The position numbers were made by a program, and so were the translations under genes. Under the pieces are notes generated by a model that saw only the letters and a list, made by a program, of their open reading frames with translations, was not told where the DNA came from and did not search any database. Below, piece by piece: positions 36,951 to 46,447 of a stretch of 64,000 nucleotides of DNA. Source of the stretch: Murinocardiopsis flavida. Lineage in GTDB: Bacteria > Actinomycetota > Actinomycetes > Streptosporangiales > Streptosporangiaceae. The stretch's first letter is position 1. Each line of letters begins with the position of its first letter. The DNA is taken from NCBI RefSeq assembly GCF_003014485.1, contig NZ_PYGA01000017.1, forward strand, positions 1-64,000. The letters run 5' to 3'.

Positions 36951-37955
36951 GTGAGCGGTGCTGTTCCGAGCGGTTTCCTCGCGCTCCCGAGCGTCGACGC
37001 GACGCTCGCCCAGGAGATCCAGGAGGACCTGGAACGCGTCGAGGAGACCCTGCGGTCCACCGTCGCCGCCAGCGATCCGATGCTGACCGAGGCGGCGACC
37101 CATCTGCTGTCGGCGGGCGGCAAGCGCTTCCGCGCCACACTCGTGCTGCTCGCCGCCCGGTTCGGCGACCACACGCGGCCGGAGCTGGTGCCGGCGGCCG
37201 CCGTCGTGGAGCTCACCCACGTCGCCACGCTCTACCACGACGACGTCATGGACGAGGCGAAGATGCGCCGCGGCGAGCCGAGCGCCAACCAGCGCTGGGG
37301 CAACAGCATCGCCATCCTCACCGGCGACTTCGTGTTCGCCCGCGCGTCGGAGATCCTCGCCGACCTCGGCACCGACGCCGTGCGCTTGCAGGCGCAGACG
37401 TTCGGGCGGCTCGTGCAGGGCCAGATCCTGGAGACCTCCGGCCCGCCGGCCGGCACCGACCCCCTCCAGCACTACGTTCAGGTCATCGCCGACAAGACCG
37501 CGTCGCTCATCGCGTCCTCGGCGCGGTTCGGCGCCACCTTCGCCGACGCCGACCCCAAGGTCATTGAGACCATCACCCGCGCCTGCGACGCCCTCGGCAT
37601 GGCGTTCCAGCTGTCCGACGACATCCTCGACGTCGCCAGCGAGTCGGCCGAGTCCGGCAAGACGCCAGGCACCGACCTGCGCGAAGGCGTCCTGACCCTG
37701 CCGATGTTCCACGCGCTGCGCAGCGGCGCACCCGAGGACGCGCGGCTGCGGTCCCTGCTCGGCCGCCCGCTCGACGACGCCGAGACCGAGGAGGCGCTGC
37801 GGCTGCTGCGGGCGCATTCCGCCATGGCCACGGCGCGGGCCGACCTCAACGGCTGGGCCGACCTCGCCCGCGCCGAACTCGCCACCCTGCCCGACGGGTC
37901 GGCGCGCAGCGCGTTCGAGGTCCTGTGCGACTACGTGGTCGAGCGCTCGGGCTGA
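36951..37955 (+). CDS. Polyprenyl diphosphate synthase
   Basis: A 334-residue trans-isoprenyl diphosphate synthase that lengthens allylic diphosphates with isopentenyl diphosphate using Mg2+. The two Asp-rich motifs are DDVMD (97-101) and DDILD (223-227), with GGKRFRATLVLLAARFGD before the first. Small residues ahead of the first motif suggest a long-chain product such as a menaquinone side chain, consistent with the nuo/men context (inferred). GTG 36951 has GGAG seven bases upstream; ATG 36936 would add five residues. A terminator follows. Confidence 0.92.
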   Translation: MSGAVPSGFLALPSVDATLAQEIQEDLERVEETLRSTVAASDPMLTEAATHLLSAGGKRFRATLVLLAARFGDHTRPELVPAAAVVELTHVATLYHDDVMDEAKMRRGEPSANQRWGNSIAILTGDFVFARASEILADLGTDAVRLQAQTFGRLVQGQILETSGPPAGTDPLQHYVQVIADKTASLIASSARFGATFADADPKVIETITRACDALGMAFQLSDDILDVASESAESGKTPGTDLREGVLTLPMFHALRSGAPEDARLRSLLGRPLDDAETEEALRLLRAHSAMATARADLNGWADLARAELATLPDGSARSAFEVLCDYVVERSG

Positions 37956-37968
37956 CCCCGCCGCCGTC

Positions 37969-38003
37969 CGACGGCCCGTACCCGCAACGGGTGCGGGCCG
38001 TCG
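37969..38003 (+). terminator. Hairpin after the prenyl synthase
   Basis: Sixteen-base arms 37969-37984 (CGACGGCCCGTACCCG) and 37988-38003 pair with a single T-G wobble around a 3-base loop. It lies 14 bases after the stop and separates this gene from the stress genes downstream. Confidence 0.8.
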
Positions 38004-38081
38004 CCGCGTCCCGGCCCGGTCCTGGCGGGGCTTCGCAGGTCATCGCCGTGACCAATCTCGGCAAAGCCCCCGCCAACCGCC

Positions 38082-38106
38082 GCATTGCGGGTTGTGCCGG
38101 GGGTAG
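38082..38106 (+). promoter_or_regulatory. Candidate sigma-B/F-type stress promoter
   Basis: GCAT at 38082-38085, a 15-base spacer, then GGGTAG at 38101-38106. This fits the GNNT-N14-16-GGGTA pattern of actinomycete sigma-B-like factors. It lies about 90 bases before a PRC-barrel stress gene, and the same layout recurs before the second PRC-barrel gene. Confidence 0.5.
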
Positions 38107-38195
38107 TCCGTCGTGAGGCAGGGCCTGTGCCGGCACGGGGGCGTCGACCGGCCGCGACCGCTCAGGCGGGAGAACGATCGGGGGACTGATTCACC

Positions 38196-39119
38196 ATGGC
38201 ACTGCAACACTCAGCGCAGGAGTACATCGGCCACAAGCTCCTGGACCGCGAAGGCCACAACGTCGGCAAGATCGAGCAGGTCTACTTCGACGACCAGACC
38301 GGCGCGGTCAAGTGGGTCACGGTGCAGACGGGGATGCTCGGCGCCAAGCACAGCTTCGTGCCGCTCGACGGCATGCGCGGGGCCGAGGACGACTACATGG
38401 CGCCCTACGACAAGGACACCATCAAGGACGCGCCGCAGTTCGACGCGGAGCGCCACCTCTCCGTCGAGGAGGAGAACTCGCTGTACCGCCATTACGGCGT
38501 GCAGGTGCCCGGCCAGCGCTCGGCCGGACACGGCGAGCAGGACACCGCTCCGGCGGGCCAGGGCAGGCACGCCATGGGCGCCGGGACGGCGGCGACCGCC
38601 GCCGATGACACGCGCGCCGACACCGCCGACATGCGTTCCGACACGCGCTCCGACATGGCGATGACGGACGCGGATTCCGAAATGGGGACGGCCGAGGCGG
38701 GCGCGGCGGGCCAGGACCTCCAGGAGGAGGCCGCGGCCAGCATGGTCCGCTCCGAGGAGCAGGCGCACGTGGGCGTGGAGCGCGAGGAGAGCGGCCGCGT
38801 CCGCCTGCACAAGAGCGTCGAGACCGAGCACTTCGAGCGGGACGTGCCGCTCATGCACGAGGAGGTCCGGGTCGAGCGTATTCCCGTCACCGACGCGGAG
38901 CGCGAGGGCGGCATGGCGCAGTTCGAGGAGGACGACCGGGAGGTCATCCTCTACGCCGAACGCGCCGTGATCGCCACGGAGAGCGTGCCCGTGGAGCGGG
39001 TCCGCCTCGTGAAAGAGGAGGTCACCGAGCAGCAGCACGTCGAAGGCGACGTCCGCAAGGAGCGTGTGGACGTCGAGCAGGAGGAGCGCGAGGAGCGGGG
39101 GCGCGCGGACGGCGCCTGA
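38196..39119 (+). CDS. PRC-barrel and DUF2382 stress protein
   Basis: A 307-residue soluble protein. Residues 8-90 form a PRC-barrel (YIGHKLLDREGHNVGKIEQV; VPLDGMRG). Residues 105-180 are a low-complexity Ala/Asp/Thr linker. The C-terminal 120 residues are a DUF2382/YsnF-like domain: GVEREESGRVRLHKSVETEH, then VPLMHEEVRVERIPV and EDDREVILYAERAVI. DUF2382 proteins are linked to general stress in several bacteria, but no biochemical activity is established. A sigma-B-like promoter candidate and a terminator frame it as a single-gene unit. Confidence 0.85.
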   Translation: MALQHSAQEYIGHKLLDREGHNVGKIEQVYFDDQTGAVKWVTVQTGMLGAKHSFVPLDGMRGAEDDYMAPYDKDTIKDAPQFDAERHLSVEEENSLYRHYGVQVPGQRSAGHGEQDTAPAGQGRHAMGAGTAATAADDTRADTADMRSDTRSDMAMTDADSEMGTAEAGAAGQDLQEEAAASMVRSEEQAHVGVEREESGRVRLHKSVETEHFERDVPLMHEEVRVERIPVTDAEREGGMAQFEEDDREVILYAERAVIATESVPVERVRLVKEEVTEQQHVEGDVRKERVDVEQEEREERGRADGA

Positions 39120-39130
39120 CCGCGGAAGCG

Positions 39131-39168
39131 CGGCAACGGGCGGGCGGTCGGGCGCCCGCCCGTTGCCG
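39131..39168 (+). terminator. Hairpin after the PRC/DUF2382 gene
   Basis: Perfect 16-base arms 39131-39146 (CGGCAACGGGCGGGCG) and 39153-39168 with a 6-base loop, starting 11 bases after the stop. A clear intrinsic-type hairpin without U-tract. Confidence 0.85.
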
Positions 39169-39220
39169 TGGCGGGCGGTAACCGGACGGTCCAGTTCTGG
39201 CAATGTCATGGTAATGCTCC

Positions 39221-39245
39221 GCATATGTCGGACTACTCAGGGTAA
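39221..39245 (+). promoter_or_regulatory. Candidate sigma-B/F-type stress promoter
   Basis: GCAT at 39221-39224, a 15-base spacer, then GGGTAA at 39240-39245, about 88 bases before the second PRC-barrel gene. Spacing, -35-like box and leader length match the candidate promoter of the first PRC-barrel gene. Confidence 0.5.
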
Positions 39246-39332
39246 TTGGCGCGTGAGGGTGGGACGACCGCCCGATGGCGTCCGCCGTGCCGCGACCGGC
39301 CGGCGGGAGAGTGGTGCGAACAGGGGGAGACC

Positions 39333-39869
39333 GTGGCAGACCAGTTCGGAGCGGAGCAGCTCATCGGCCACCGGCTGGTGGACCGCGACGGTGTCGGCAT
39401 CGGCAGGATCGGGCAGGTCTACTTCGACGATCAGACGGACACGCCGACCTGGGTGACCGTCCGGATCGGACTGTTCGGCACCAAGGAGGCGTTCGTGCCC
39501 CTCCAGGGCGCCAAACTGCGCGAGGACAGCCTGCACGTCCCCTTCGACAAGGAGCAGGTGCGCCGGGCGCCGAGCTTCCACAGCGACCAGCACATCTCCG
39601 TGGCGCAGGAGGACGAGGTCTACCTGCACTACGGCCTGGACATCCCCGGGCAGTGGGTACCCAGCCGCGGGCGGCACGCGGCCCCGCAGGCCGCGGCGCA
39701 GGCCCCGGCCCAGCGCCCGGGCGAGGCGCCGGAACGGCCGGTCCCGGCCACCGCGGCCCGGCACAAGCGGGTCTCGTGGGAGTTCGACGAGGCGGGGGCC
39801 GCCGGACCGCAGATCGGCGGGGTCGGCGCCGAGCAGGACCCGCCGGGGCGGTCGACGGTCAGCCCCTGA
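39333..39869 (+). CDS. PRC-barrel domain protein
   Basis: A 178-residue paralogue of the preceding protein. Residues 7-90 are the PRC-barrel (LIGHRLVDRDGVGIGRIGQV, YFDDQTDTPTWVTVRIGLFG), close to that of the neighbour. In place of DUF2382 it has a Pro/Ala/Gln-rich tail with KRVSWEFDEAG. GTG 39333 follows CAGGGGGA. Tandem duplication followed by loss of the C-terminal domain is the simplest history. Function unknown; stress-related by context. Confidence 0.8.
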   Translation: MADQFGAEQLIGHRLVDRDGVGIGRIGQVYFDDQTDTPTWVTVRIGLFGTKEAFVPLQGAKLREDSLHVPFDKEQVRRAPSFHSDQHISVAQEDEVYLHYGLDIPGQWVPSRGRHAAPQAAAQAPAQRPGEAPERPVPATAARHKRVSWEFDEAGAAGPQIGGVGAEQDPPGRSTVSP

Positions 39870-39890
39870 GCGGGGGCGTGCGCCACCGGG

Positions 39891-40811
39891 TCAGGGCTCC
39901 ACTGCGACGGCGGGCCGCGCGGCGCGCGGCCGGGCGGTGCGGCGCGCCGTGCGCACCATGTCGAAGGCGAAGGCCGCCAGCGCGGCCCAGACGATGGCGA
40001 AGCCGATCCAGCGGCTGGCCGGCATCTCCTCGCCGAACACCAGCCAGCCGATGATGAAGTGCATGACGGGCGTGATGAACTGGAGGAGCCCGATCATGCT
40101 CAGCGGGATCCGCAGCGCCGCCGCGCCGAAGCACAGCAGCGGCAGCGCCGTCACGGCGCCCGCCCCGATGAGGAGCAGCGTGTGCGGCGCGGAGACGTGC
40201 CCGAACGTGCCCGATCCGGTCGCCTCCAGGTAGAGCACGAAGCCGAGCGCCGGCACGAACATCACCAGGGTCTCCAGGGTCAGGCTCTCGACCGCGTCGA
40301 GCCGGACGAACTTCTTCAGCACCCCGTAGGTGGCGAACGAGAACGCCATGGCGAGCGACAGCCACGGCGGTGCCCCGTAGTCGACGGCGAGCACGACCAC
40401 CGCCGCGGTGCCCAGTGCCACGGCGGCCCATTGCACCCGGCGCAGCCGTTCTGCGAAGACGATGACCCCGAGGGCGACGCTCACCAGGGGGTTGATGAAG
40501 TAGCCGAACGCGGCCTGGAGCGTGTGCCCGGCGTTGACCGTGTAGATGAAGGCGCCCCAGTTGACCGAGATGGCGAGCGCCGCGGCGGTCAGGATCAGCA
40601 GCTCCCTGGGGCTGCGCAGGGCCGTCGCCAGCCACCGCCAGTGGCGGGTCGCCGCGAGGATCACCAGCACGGCGAGCAGCGACCACAGCATCCTGTGGGC
40701 GAGGATCTCCACGGACCCGGAGGGCGCGAGAAGCGGCCAGTAGAGAGGGAAGACGCCCCACAGCACATAGGCGGCGGCGCCGAAAGCGGCCCCGCGGTTC
40801 AGTTCAGACAC
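39891..40811 (-). CDS. rarD: RarD-like EamA/DMT family transporter
   Basis: A 306-residue inner-membrane protein with ten predicted helices in two EamA repeats. Segments typical of RarD are [42 protein letters not shown] and [20 protein letters not shown]. The transported substrate is not established for RarD proteins (linked to chloramphenicol resistance in Pseudomonas). GTG 40811 is chosen where homology begins; an in-frame ATG at 40934 would add 41 hydrophilic residues. It is divergent from msrA. Confidence 0.88.
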   Translation of the reverse strand: MSELNRGAAFGAAAYVLWGVFPLYWPLLAPSGSVEILAHRMLWSLLAVLVILAATRHWRWLATALRSPRELLILTAAALAISVNWGAFIYTVNAGHTLQAAFGYFINPLVSVALGVIVFAERLRRVQWAAVALGTAAVVVLAVDYGAPPWLSLAMAFSFATYGVLKKFVRLDAVESLTLETLVMFVPALGFVLYLEATGSGTFGHVSAPHTLLLIGAGAVTALPLLCFGAAALRIPLSMIGLLQFITPVMHFIIGWLVFGEEMPASRWIGFAIVWAALAAFAFDMVRTARRTARPRAARPAVAVEP

Positions 40812-40831
40812 GGGTTTAAGGCTATTGGGAT

Positions 40832-40846
40832 ATTCACGCCGTGAAT
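40832..40846. promoter_or_regulatory. Palindrome ATTCACGCCGTGAAT between rarD and msrA
   Basis: ATTCACG and CGTGAAT form a perfect 7+7 dyad around one base, inside an AT-rich patch upstream of rarD. The position and symmetry suit a repressor site for rarD, msrA or both. I cannot name the regulator; no regulator gene is adjacent. Confidence 0.45.
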
Positions 40847-40975
40847 AATTAGAATTGCTGTATCGATGTTCGAGTGCCGCTGAACCGCGCGGCGCCTGCG
40901 CCGGCCGGCCGCCGCCCGCGGTCGGGGCGGACACCGCCGCCGTCGGCCGCTTGTCGGCACGGATAGCCTGGCAGC

Positions 40976-41644
<669 letters not shown>

Positions 41645-41799
41645 GGCCCGGGGCGGCCTACCGGACACGACCTGACGGCGCGGGGGTCCGATAGGGACTT
41701 GGATGGTCGGCGGGGCCGTTCGGTTCGACCGGGGCGGCGCCCGCAACCGGCCGTTTCGAGGGCTCGGCAGCGGCGGCACCGTGCCGTACGTTGTGGGGC

Positions 41800-42138
41800 A
41801 TGAGCGACGACTTTCGCGAAGACGTGTCAGCGGCGGCGGCGTCGAGCCGCTCGCTGGGCCCCGACTACGACGACGCCGTGGCGGCCGGCCTGGTCGACCG
41901 GATCGGCGCGGAGATCGACGCCCGCATCGACGCGAAGCTCGCCCAGCAGCCGCGTCCCGGCCTGGTGTGGAAACCCGTCCACACCTCGCTGGCGCTCTCC
42001 GCGCTCGGCCTCATGGTCGCCTGCGGGGCGCTCCTGGTCGGGATGGTGACAGGCGCGATGGAACTGGCGTTCGTGGTCTGGCCGCCCATCGCGCTCTCCG
42101 CCATGGTCTACGCCGTCGTGCGCGACGCACGGCGCTGA
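41800..42138 (+). CDS. Small two-helix membrane protein, unknown function
   Basis: A 112-residue protein I do not recognise. The first 55 residues are hydrophilic with a helical stretch [18 protein letters not shown]; two membrane helices follow (about 62-82 and 85-106) and the protein ends in a short basic tail. ATG 41800 has a weak upstream GGGG. Codon use is normal for the window, which supports it being a real gene. It may be in one unit with nothing else, as it is flanked by gaps on both sides. Confidence 0.65.
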   Translation: MSDDFREDVSAAAASSRSLGPDYDDAVAAGLVDRIGAEIDARIDAKLAQQPRPGLVWKPVHTSLALSALGLMVACGALLVGMVTGAMELAFVVWPPIALSAMVYAVVRDARR

Positions 42139-42250
42139 CCCCGCTCCCGGTCCGGCGGCAGGCACGGCGCAAGGCCCGGCAGCCGGCCGAACGCACGACG
42201 GCCCCCGCGCGCCTGCGCGGGGGCCGTCGGCTCGATGACCGCGGATCAGC

Positions 42251-42790
42251 TCACCACTGCTGCTGGCCGTATCCCGGGTACTGCTGCCCGTAGCCCGGCT
42301 GCTGCGGTTGCTGGCCATAGCCCGGGTACTGCTGCTGCCCGTATCCGGGGTACTGCTGTTGCTGCTGGTACCCCTGCTGATAGCCCTGCTGGTACTGCTG
42401 CCCCGTGGGGTACTGGTACCCGGCGTAGGGGTCCTGCTGCTGTTGCGCGCCGGTGTTGTGCTGGTACTCCTGCTGCGGCGGCTGGGGCTGCTGCGCGGGC
42501 TCCTCGGCCTTCGGCTGCTCCTCCGCAGGCTGCCCGTCGGTGTCGGGCCGGAAGACGAAGAGCTGCGCGGGCTCGCCGCTGCTGCCCTGGCTGTAGGAGG
42601 TCTGCTCCAGCTTCCACCCGGCCTCCTCGATGCCTTCGAGGATTCGGGTCAGACCGGGCCGGACACTGCTGGACGCGTCGTCATAGGTGTTGACGCGCAA
42701 CTGCACGACGAACATCTTGCGCTTCTGCTGCGCTGCGACCTTGGCGTGCTCGACGACGGTGCTGTCCCTCACGACCTGCGTGACGCTCAT
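42251..42790 (-). CDS. Protein with Gln/Tyr/Gly/Pro repeat tail
   Basis: A 179-residue protein. Residues 1-85 form a compact domain (FVVQLRVNTYDDASSSVRPG, then LTRILEGIEEAGWKLEQ) that I cannot place in a named family. From about residue 90 it becomes a low-complexity tail with repeated YPGYGQQ and YQQGYQQ units. Such prion-like, aromatic-rich tails favour weak multivalent contacts and are unusual in actinobacterial housekeeping proteins. No signal peptide or TM helix is seen, so it is probably cytosolic. Single gene with its own promoter region. Confidence 0.7.
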   Translation of the reverse strand: MSVTQVVRDSTVVEHAKVAAQQKRKMFVVQLRVNTYDDASSSVRPGLTRILEGIEEAGWKLEQTSYSQGSSGEPAQLFVFRPDTDGQPAEEQPKAEEPAQQPQPPQQEYQHNTGAQQQQDPYAGYQYPTGQQYQQGYQQGYQQQQQYPGYGQQQYPGYGQQPQQPGYGQQYPGYGQQQW

Positions 42791-42935
42791 GTGCCACCCG
42801 TACCCATCTGCCTACTGCGGCGTTCTCACTGGAGCGCAGCCAGCCCCCGGTGGGGGGCCACGCCGGTCCTCTGACTTCCATGATGCCCGCTATGGTTCCG
42901 TGCGGCCACCGATGCCCCGGAAACCACCGGGCCCA

Positions 42936-43598
42936 CTACCCTGCCAGTCCCCGGACGGCGTCCTCGACCCGGGTGTCGCCGCCGACCAGATCGAGGCTCC
43001 TGCCGATGGCGGCCGGCTCGGTGAGCAGCGCGGCGATCACCGCCGCCACGTCCTCGCGCGGGACCTCCCCGCGGCCGGTGTCGGCGCCGAGCGACACCCT
43101 GCCGGTTCCGGGATCGTCGGTGAGGCGCCCCGGCCGCAGGACGGTCCAGTCGAGTTCGAGGGAGCGGTCGCGGAGGTCGTCGTCGGCGGCCTTCTTCGCG
43201 CGGACGTAGGCGGCCCACACGGGCTCGGCGTCGGGCGCCGGCCCGGCGTCGACCCCGATGGCGGACACCAGGACGTACCGGCGCACACCCGCGAGGGACG
43301 CGGCGTCGGCGCACAGCACCGCGGCGCCGTGGTCGACCGAGTCCTTGCGCCCGGCCCCGCTGCCCGGCCCGGCGCCGGCCGCGAAGACGACCGCGTCGGC
43401 GCCCATGACCTTCTCGGTGAGCTCGGTGACGGTGGCCGACTCCAGGTCGACAACGACGGGTTCGGCCCCCGCCGCCTCGACGTCCGCGGCATGGTCGGGG
43501 TTGCGGATGAGCGCGACGGGCTGGTCCCCGCGGGCGGCGAGCAGCCGCTCCAGGCGCAGGGCGATCTTGCCGTGTCCTCCGGCGATGACGATACGCAT
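42936..43598 (-). CDS. NAD(P)-binding atypical SDR (YwnB-like)
   Basis: A 220-residue Rossmann protein of the atypical SDR group (NmrA/YwnB-like). The cofactor loop is IAGGHGKIALRLERLLAARG; VFAAGAGPGSGAGRKDSVDH and YVLVSAIGV follow. It keeps VRAKKAADDDL in place of the canonical YxxxK helix. These proteins act as flavin or quinone reductases or as redox sensors; the role here is undetermined. It lies between the repeat-tail protein and an acyl-CoA synthetase on the same strand. Confidence 0.8.
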   Translation of the reverse strand: MRIVIAGGHGKIALRLERLLAARGDQPVALIRNPDHAADVEAAGAEPVVVDLESATVTELTEKVMGADAVVFAAGAGPGSGAGRKDSVDHGAAVLCADAASLAGVRRYVLVSAIGVDAGPAPDAEPVWAAYVRAKKAADDDLRDRSLELDWTVLRPGRLTDDPGTGRVSLGADTGRGEVPREDVAAVIAALLTEPAAIGRSLDLVGGDTRVEDAVRGLAG

Positions 43599-43664
43599 GG
43601 CAGCAAGGCTATGTCGGCCGCGGCGCCGGCGCGCGGAAGCCCCCGGGGCGCGGCGCGCGGCGCG

Positions 43665-45224
43665 TCACCCAGGGGGCGCGCCATCCGGCGTGTACTCGTC
43701 GCGCAGCACCCGTTTGAGGAGCTTCCCGCTGGCGTTGCGGGGCAGCGCACCGGCGACGTGGACCCGCTTGGGGGTCTTGAAACCGGCGAGGTGCTCGCGC
43801 ACCGAGGCGATGAGCTCCGCCTCGGTGGCCGGCCCTTTCAGCACCACCACCGCGGTGACCGCCTCGCCCCAGTCGGCGTCGGGGACGGCGATGACCGCCG
43901 CCTCGGCGACGGCGGGGTGCAGGTACAGGGCGTCCTCGACCTCGCGCGAGGCGACGAGCACGCCACCGGTGTTGATGACGTCCTTCACCCGGTCGACGAT
44001 CGTGAAGTAGCCGTCGGCGTCGCGGCGGGCGATGTCGCCGGAGTGGAACCAGCCGCCGCGGAACGCCGCCTCGGTCTCCTCTGGCTTGTCCCAGTAGCCG
44101 TCGCACAGCTGCGGCGAGCGGTAGGCGATCTCGCCGGGCTCGCCCGCGGGCGGCTCCGAACCGTCCTCGGCGACCAGCCGGGCCTCGACGAACAGGGCCG
44201 GCCGCCCGCAGGAGTCCATGCGGCCCGGCACGTGCTCCTCGGGGCGCAGCACCGTCGCCAGCGGGCCGATCTCGCTCTGCCCGAAGCAGTTGTAGAACCC
44301 GATCGCCGGATACCGGTCGCGGATGCGCCGGAGGACCGGCACCGGCATGATCGCCGCGCCGTAGTACGCCTTGCGCAGCCCCGACAGGTCGCGCTCGGCG
44401 AAGTCGGCGTGGTTGGCGAGCGCGACCCACACGGTGGGCGCCGCGAAGAACGAGGTGATGCCGCCGGTGGCGATGCGGCGCAGCAGGTCGCCCGGCTCCG
44501 GGGTCTCGACCAGGTCGTTCACCGCCCCCACGGCCAGGCTGGGCAGCAGGAAGACGTGCATCTGCGCGGAGTGGTAAAGCGGCAGCGCGTGCAGCGGGTG
44601 GTCGTCGGCGGAGATGTCGAGGCCCTGCACGGCGCTCAGGTACTCGTGGACCAGGGCGCGGTGGCTCATCATCGCGCCCTTGGGCCGCGACGTCGTGCCC
44701 GAGGTGTACAGCAACTGCACCAGGTCGGTGTCGGCGACCTCCGCGGCGACCTCGGCCGGCGAATCGCGGTGCCGCGCGACCTCCAGCAGCGACCCGGGCG
44801 CGCCCCGCAGGGCGAGGACGTCGCGCACCGGGACCTCGGAGCGCACCGCCTCGACCTCGCCGGCCAGTTGCGGGTCGGCGAGGACCACGGTGCTGCCCGA
44901 CTGCGCCAGCAGGTAGCCGAGTTCGCCGCCGGTGAGGTTGTAGTTGACGGGGACGTGGACGAGGCCCGCGCGGGCGCAGCCGAGGAACGACAGCAGGTAC
45001 GCGTCGGAGTTGCGGCCGTAGGCGGCGACCCGGTCGCCCTTGCCGAGCCCCAGGCCCAGCAGCCACGCCGCGGCGCGGCTCGCACCGGCGTCGAGTTCGG
45101 CGTAGGTCCACTCGCGGTCGGCGAACCGCAGCGCGGTCCGCTGCGGTGTGCGGGCGGCCGACCGGTGCAGCAGGCCGTCGACCGTGCTCGCGCCGATACC
45201 GCCCGCCGTCTCCGCAGGTGCCAT
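43665..45224 (-). CDS. Long-chain/aryl acyl-CoA synthetase (AMP-binding)
   Basis: A 519-residue member of the ANL superfamily that activates a carboxylate as an acyl-adenylate and then a CoA thioester. The P-loop YTSGTTSRPKGAMMSH, the adenylate motif YNCFGQSEIGPLA, the hinge region YFTIVDRVKDVI and the C-terminal lysine in PRNASGKLLKRVL are all present, so it should be active. Fatty-acid or aromatic-acid substrate cannot be decided. ATG 45224 has AAGGGA upstream and a homologous beginning. It follows korAB on the same strand after a terminator. Confidence 0.9.
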   Translation of the reverse strand: MAPAETAGGIGASTVDGLLHRSAARTPQRTALRFADREWTYAELDAGASRAAAWLLGLGLGKGDRVAAYGRNSDAYLLSFLGCARAGLVHVPVNYNLTGGELGYLLAQSGSTVVLADPQLAGEVEAVRSEVPVRDVLALRGAPGSLLEVARHRDSPAEVAAEVADTDLVQLLYTSGTTSRPKGAMMSHRALVHEYLSAVQGLDISADDHPLHALPLYHSAQMHVFLLPSLAVGAVNDLVETPEPGDLLRRIATGGITSFFAAPTVWVALANHADFAERDLSGLRKAYYGAAIMPVPVLRRIRDRYPAIGFYNCFGQSEIGPLATVLRPEEHVPGRMDSCGRPALFVEARLVAEDGSEPPAGEPGEIAYRSPQLCDGYWDKPEETEAAFRGGWFHSGDIARRDADGYFTIVDRVKDVINTGGVLVASREVEDALYLHPAVAEAAVIAVPDADWGEAVTAVVVLKGPATEAELIASVREHLAGFKTPKRVHVAGALPRNASGKLLKRVLRDEYTPDGAPPG

Positions 45225-45318
45225 GCGGGGTCCCTTCGTCGCCGTGGGATGTGACCTGCCGCACAGCACAATCTAGCGGTTCGCCGACCGGGGGCGAGGG
45301 CGCGGCCCCGGTACGCGC

Positions 45319-45353
45319 GCGGCCCGCCCCGCCGCGAGGCGGGAGCGGGCCGC
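45319..45353 (-). terminator. Hairpin terminator after korB
   Basis: GCGGCCCGC plus CCCGCC (45319-45333) pairs with GGCGGG plus GCGGGCCGC (45338-45353) with a single bulged A and a 4-base loop. On the minus strand it begins six bases after the korB stop, so it ends korAB transcription. Confidence 0.8.
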
Positions 45354-45358
45354 GGAGG

Positions 45359-46436
<1,078 letters not shown>

Positions 46437-46447
<11 letters not shown>

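Noticed and set aside
42936-43598. Calling the atypical SDR a canonical dehydrogenase
   Set aside because: It lacks the YxxxK catalytic pair in the expected position and fits the NmrA/YwnB-like group better.
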